DNA of 64,000 nt from Bacteroidales bacterium (GTDB lineage: Bacteria; Bacteroidota; Bacteroidia; Bacteroidales; UBA932). The stretch is taken from positions 21,477 through 85,476 of the forward strand of contig SUYR01000011.1 in assembly GCA_015060335.1 (NCBI GenBank), in the 5' to 3' direction. Made by a program: the position numbers and the translations under genes. This document shows, one piece after another, positions 62,201 to 64,000 of the stretch (position 1 is its first letter; the number at the start of each line of letters is the position of its first letter). Under the pieces are notes generated by a model that searched no databases, was not told where the DNA came from, and worked only from the letters and a program-made list of their open reading frames with translations.

Positions 62201-62716
62201 AAGATATATGGAAAGCAGATGAAGGAGATTGCAGCTGCATTCGGTACATTGAGTCAGGAAGTGATTTCAGATATTCAGACCTCAGAGACTTCTGGCACGG
62301 GATATGTTCTGAGTCTGCCTTCCGGAGACGTTACTTTGAACAAGGGTGACTATGAGATTTCATCGGAGGATATGCCGGGTTGGCTTGTTGCCACCGAGGG
62401 TACGATGACTATCGCTCTTGATGTTACGATTACAGAGGCGCTCAAGCAGGAAGGTGTGGCTCGCGAGCTTATCAACCGAATCCAGAATCTTCGCAAGAGC
62501 AGCGGATTTGATGTGACAGACAAGATCGATGTGACGATATTTGCAGATGGTCAGGACGGCGAAGAGATTGCTGCGTCGCTTGAGAATTTCTCAGGCTACG
62601 TTGGAGCTCAGACGCTTGCGCTTTCAGTAAGAAGTGCTTCTCTGGCAGAGGCAGGCGATGCTCCGGAGGTGGAATGGAATGACTCAGTCATCCGCATCTC
62701 TGTGGTACGCAGATAA
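59282..62716 (+). CDS. ileS: Isoleucyl-tRNA synthetase (type 2, GxHH motif)
   Basis: A 1144-residue class I synthetase charging tRNA-Ile. The HxGH position reads GIHH (55-58, in PSANGMPGIHHVMARSIKD), the swapped signature of some type 2 IleRS. RRAGWDTHGLPVE, the editing domain (TTPWTLPSNTALCVG), SRSRYWGTPLPIW and KMSKRLGNAVDP are present. Length and the absence of a C-terminal Cys4 zinc finger also fit type 2. Type 2 enzymes are poorly inhibited by mupirocin. Heads ileS-dksA-lspA. Confidence 0.97.
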   Translation: MAFKEYKALDLVAAGNEILERWKKNNAFEKSLELREGAPEFIFFEGPPSANGMPGIHHVMARSIKDAICRYKTQSGFKVNRRAGWDTHGLPVELGVEKMLGITKEDIGTKISVEEYNDACRKEVMKYTAEWVNMTERVGYWVDMNDPYITYDNRYIETLWYLLKKIYDKGLLYKGKSIQPYSPAAGTGLSTHELNQPGCYRDVKDTTAVAQFKVIRDEKSEFLYEQGVQPYFLAWTTTPWTLPSNTALCVGPNIDYVRVLSYNPYTGQPALYVVAQALVNAHFNPKAAEIALEDYKPGDKLVPFKVLDGSLKGSELTGISYEQLIPWFNPGEGAFKVIPGDYVTTEDGTGIVHIAPTFGADDAKVARLAGVPGLQVVDRNGDLQAQVDLRGRFFCIEDLDPEYAAANMSPEYAEWAGRYVKNSYDSSLPEDAPTLDVDICVMLKQQNKAFRIEKHTHNYPHCWRTDKPVLYYPLNSWFIKTTAVRERMMELNEQITWKPESTGTGRFGKWLENIQDWNLSRSRYWGTPLPIWQTEDGKEAKCIGSIAELYAEIDKAVAAGIMSENPFAANGFDPSDMSKENYDKIDIHRPYVDNIFLVSDSGKKMVRELDLIDVWFDSGAMPYAQEGLRNLGNEKFGITADFIAEGVDQTRGWFYTLHAINTMVSDKCAFKRVISNGLVLDKDGNKMSKRLGNAVDPFWALDTYGADAVRWYMLTNSQPWDNLRFDSNGVDEVRRKFFGTLYNTYSFFALYANIDGFDPKSDAVPMSERPEIDRWVISLLNTLVKDVVAAYEDYDITTAGRLIQDFVCDHLSNWYVRLGRKRFWGGTMDTDKLSAYQTLYQVLVAVAKLSAPIAPFFMDRLYLDLVEGESESVHYVAMPAYDETVVDKDLEERMALAQRATSMVLALRRKAEINVRKPLSKIIIPVIDAHVKEQLEAVKDLILNEVNVKEAEFISDTTGLITKKIKPNFKTLGKIYGKQMKEIAAAFGTLSQEVISDIQTSETSGTGYVLSLPSGDVTLNKGDYEISSEDMPGWLVATEGTMTIALDVTITEALKQEGVARELINRIQNLRKSSGFDVTDKIDVTIFADGQDGEEIAASLENFSGYVGAQTLALSVRSASLAEAGDAPEVEWNDSVIRISVVRR

Positions 62717-62743
62717 CGATATTAACTAATAAACCACAATATT

Positions 62744-63151
62744 ATGGCAGAAGAAATGAAGAACGTATCGGAGAAACTCCGTTACAGTGATGAAGAACTC
62801 CAGGAGTTCAAGGCCATCATACTTGAGATGCTTGAGAAGGCAAAGAAGGAATACAAGCACCTTCGTGATATAATTACACATGACTCAAGCAACGATATCG
62901 AGGATACGTCTCCTACATTCAAGGTAATGGAAGAAGGTGCAATGACTCTTTCAAAGGAAGAGGCAGGTGCTCTTGCACAGCGTCAGTATAAATTCATCCA
63001 GAATCTTGAGGCAGCGCTCATCCGTATCGAAAACAAGACTTACGGAGTATGCCGTATGACAGGAAAGCTCATCCCTAAGGAAAGACTTCGCCTTGTTCCT
63101 CATGCTACACTTACAGTAGAGGCTAAGGAGATGATGAACAAGAATAAATAG
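62744..63151 (+). CDS. DksA/TraR-like protein with degenerate zinc finger
   Basis: A 135-residue DksA-type protein: N-terminal coiled coil (about 15-95, EELQEFKAIILEMLEKAKKEYKHL) with an acidic IEDTSP turn, then YGVCRMTGKLIPKERLRLVPHATLTVEAK. Only the first of the four zinc cysteines (Cys103) remains; the others read Thr106, Thr124 and Ala127. Such forms are usual in Bacteroidota. It may modulate RNA polymerase through the secondary channel. 27 nt after ileS, 4 nt before lspA. Confidence 0.88.
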   Translation: MAEEMKNVSEKLRYSDEELQEFKAIILEMLEKAKKEYKHLRDIITHDSSNDIEDTSPTFKVMEEGAMTLSKEEAGALAQRQYKFIQNLEAALIRIENKTYGVCRMTGKLIPKERLRLVPHATLTVEAKEMMNKNK

Positions 63152-63155
63152 TTTC

Positions 63156-63737
63156 ATGAAGATTTCAAGGGGAACAAAGCTCTTTATATTGGGAGCGATT
63201 CTTGTTGTCATCGATCAGATTATTAAGGTACTCGTCAAGACCAATATGAGTCTTGGCGAGACCATTGATGTCTTGGGTGATTGGTTCAAGCTGCACTATG
63301 TCCTCAATGAGGGCATGGCTTTCGGTATGGCATTCGGAGGATTCTTCGGTAAGGCTCTGCTTTCTGTATTCAGAATCATCCTTTTCGGAGCCCTCTGCTG
63401 GTGGATAAACGGACTTTCCCGCAAGAAGGATGTACCGGTCGGAGTGCTTGTCGGTCTTACCATGATTACTGCAGGAGCAATGGGCAATATCATCGACTGC
63501 CTCTTCTACGGCATCATCTGGCCGGAAATCACAATGCCAGGTGCCCCGTTCGCCTTCATGTTCGGCAGGGTAGTGGACATGTTCTATTTCCCACTGTTCG
63601 ATTACCAACTCCCATGGATGGATTATCCTCAGACATTCTTCGGTGCAGTATTCAACTTCGCTGACAGTTGTGTCACATGTGGAGCAATATACCTGCTTCT
63701 GTTCCAGTACAAGTTCTTCTCGCAGGAGTCCAAATAA
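63156..63737 (+). CDS. lspA: Signal peptidase II (lipoprotein)
   Basis: A 193-residue four-helix aspartic protease that removes lipoprotein signal peptides after lipidation; many lipobox proteins in this window are its expected substrates. Catalytic Asp residues lie in GNIIDCLFYG..GRVVDMFYF and VFNFADSCVTCG; IDQIIKVLV and NEGMAFGM are also conserved. It is longer than E. coli LspA owing to a loop around residues 125-155, as in other Bacteroidota. Confidence 0.95.
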   Translation: MKISRGTKLFILGAILVVIDQIIKVLVKTNMSLGETIDVLGDWFKLHYVLNEGMAFGMAFGGFFGKALLSVFRIILFGALCWWINGLSRKKDVPVGVLVGLTMITAGAMGNIIDCLFYGIIWPEITMPGAPFAFMFGRVVDMFYFPLFDYQLPWMDYPQTFFGAVFNFADSCVTCGAIYLLLFQYKFFSQESK

Positions 63738-63797
63738 TTCTCCGTTCAGGAATTTTGTACACAAAACAGAAGAAAACGTAAAAAACAAGGCGAAATA

Positions 63798-63828
63798 TTT
63801 GCAAGTTTCAAATTTATTCGTACCTTTG
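63798..63828 (+). promoter_or_regulatory. Promoter of tRNA-Ser
   Basis: TTTG 63798-63801, exactly 19 bp, TACCTTTG 63821-63828: same boxes and spacing as the tRNA-Glu promoter. The tRNA starts 59 nt downstream. Confidence 0.88.
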
Positions 63829-63886
63829 CAATCCCTTTGAACGGGATATGTGACCAAAGGGAATAAATCCCAGTTCAAAACATATT

Positions 63887-63971
63887 GGAGAGATGGCAGA
63901 GTGGTCGAATGCGGCGGTCTTGAAAACCGTTGATCTTAACGGGTCCGGGGGTTCGAATCCCTCTCTCTCCG
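63887..63971 (+). tRNA. tRNA-Ser (TGA)
   Basis: 85 nt without CCA. Acceptor GGAGAGA pairs with TCTCTCC; anticodon stem GCGGT/ACCGT with loop CTTGAAA, anticodon TGA; a long variable arm (TTGATCTTAACGGGT region) marks class II; T arm has GGGGGTTCGAATCCCTC. Discriminator G fits serine. Confidence 0.96.
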
Positions 63972-64000
63972 CAATAAACGCTGAAAATCAGCAAATTATA

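Noticed and set aside
63738..64000. tRNA-Ser as a possible integration site with an attached mobile element
   Set aside because: The window ends 29 nt after the tRNA and no integrase or direct repeat of the tRNA end is visible.

Overview
The window is chromosomal DNA of a Bacteroidota bacterium, most likely order Bacteroidales; I cannot fix the genus. Supporting signs are the split atpDC-BEFHAG order of the F1Fo-ATPase operon, a complete MoxR/Bat operon, a SusC/SusD pair, DUF4837, DUF1015 and DUF58 proteins of Bacteroides type, very few Shine-Dalgarno sequences, and many promoters of the Bacteroidota form (-33 TTTG, about 19 bp, -7 TAnnTTTG). There is no rRNA, prophage, insertion sequence or CRISPR array. 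Genes are tightly packed and no gap without a gene exceeds 300 bases.

Layout. 1-2038: end of an aldose-epimerase-like gene, an aldo/keto reductase (minus) and a DoxX membrane protein. 2123-8870: ATP synthase operon. 8874-14408 (minus strand): yigZ-pyrB-pyrI and serC-serA-DUF1015, covering pyrimidine and serine synthesis. 14583-16907: an acidic-tailed pRiA4b ORF-3-like protein, then miaA and truA tail to tail. 16967-28491: moxR, DUF58, a membrane protein, batA, batB, batC and a fused batD-batE, followed 5 nt later by a large GH2 beta-galactosidase. 28583-33795: glyA, a SpoU methyltransferase, a lipoprotein galactose mutarotase, groES-groEL. 33904-38759: susD/susC. 38953-43753 (minus): rpsT downstream of tRNA-Glu, and an M23-dxr-rseP-DUF4837 run. 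43774-47156: ruvX, def, phosphohexomutase, M23/LysM peptidase. 47284-48591: a shortened guaA. 48735-57802: typA, DUF177-rpmF-tRNA-Arg, then ridA, a propeller-like protein, an acyl-CoA ligase, dCMP deaminase and an S41 peptidase. 57833-59193 (minus): cvpA-tsaB. 59282-63971: ileS, a DksA-like gene, lspA and tRNA-Ser.

Most of this is core housekeeping. The points that stand out are: (1) GMP synthetase that has lost most of its glutaminase domain; (2) tsaB carrying an in-frame palindromic element and an 18-nt tandem expansion that adds about 60 residues; (3) three copies of a GTC-(8-bp stem, 5-nt loop)-CT palindrome, one of them that element in tsaB; (4) a BatD-BatE fusion, with a beta-galactosidase directly behind it; (5) an isoleucyl-tRNA synthetase with GIHH in place of the HxGH signature; (6) a 3-phosphoglycerate dehydrogenase with Lys where the family has its catalytic His; (7) a probable near-leaderless ruvX transcript. 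I found no clear multi-gene system that looks wholly undescribed.
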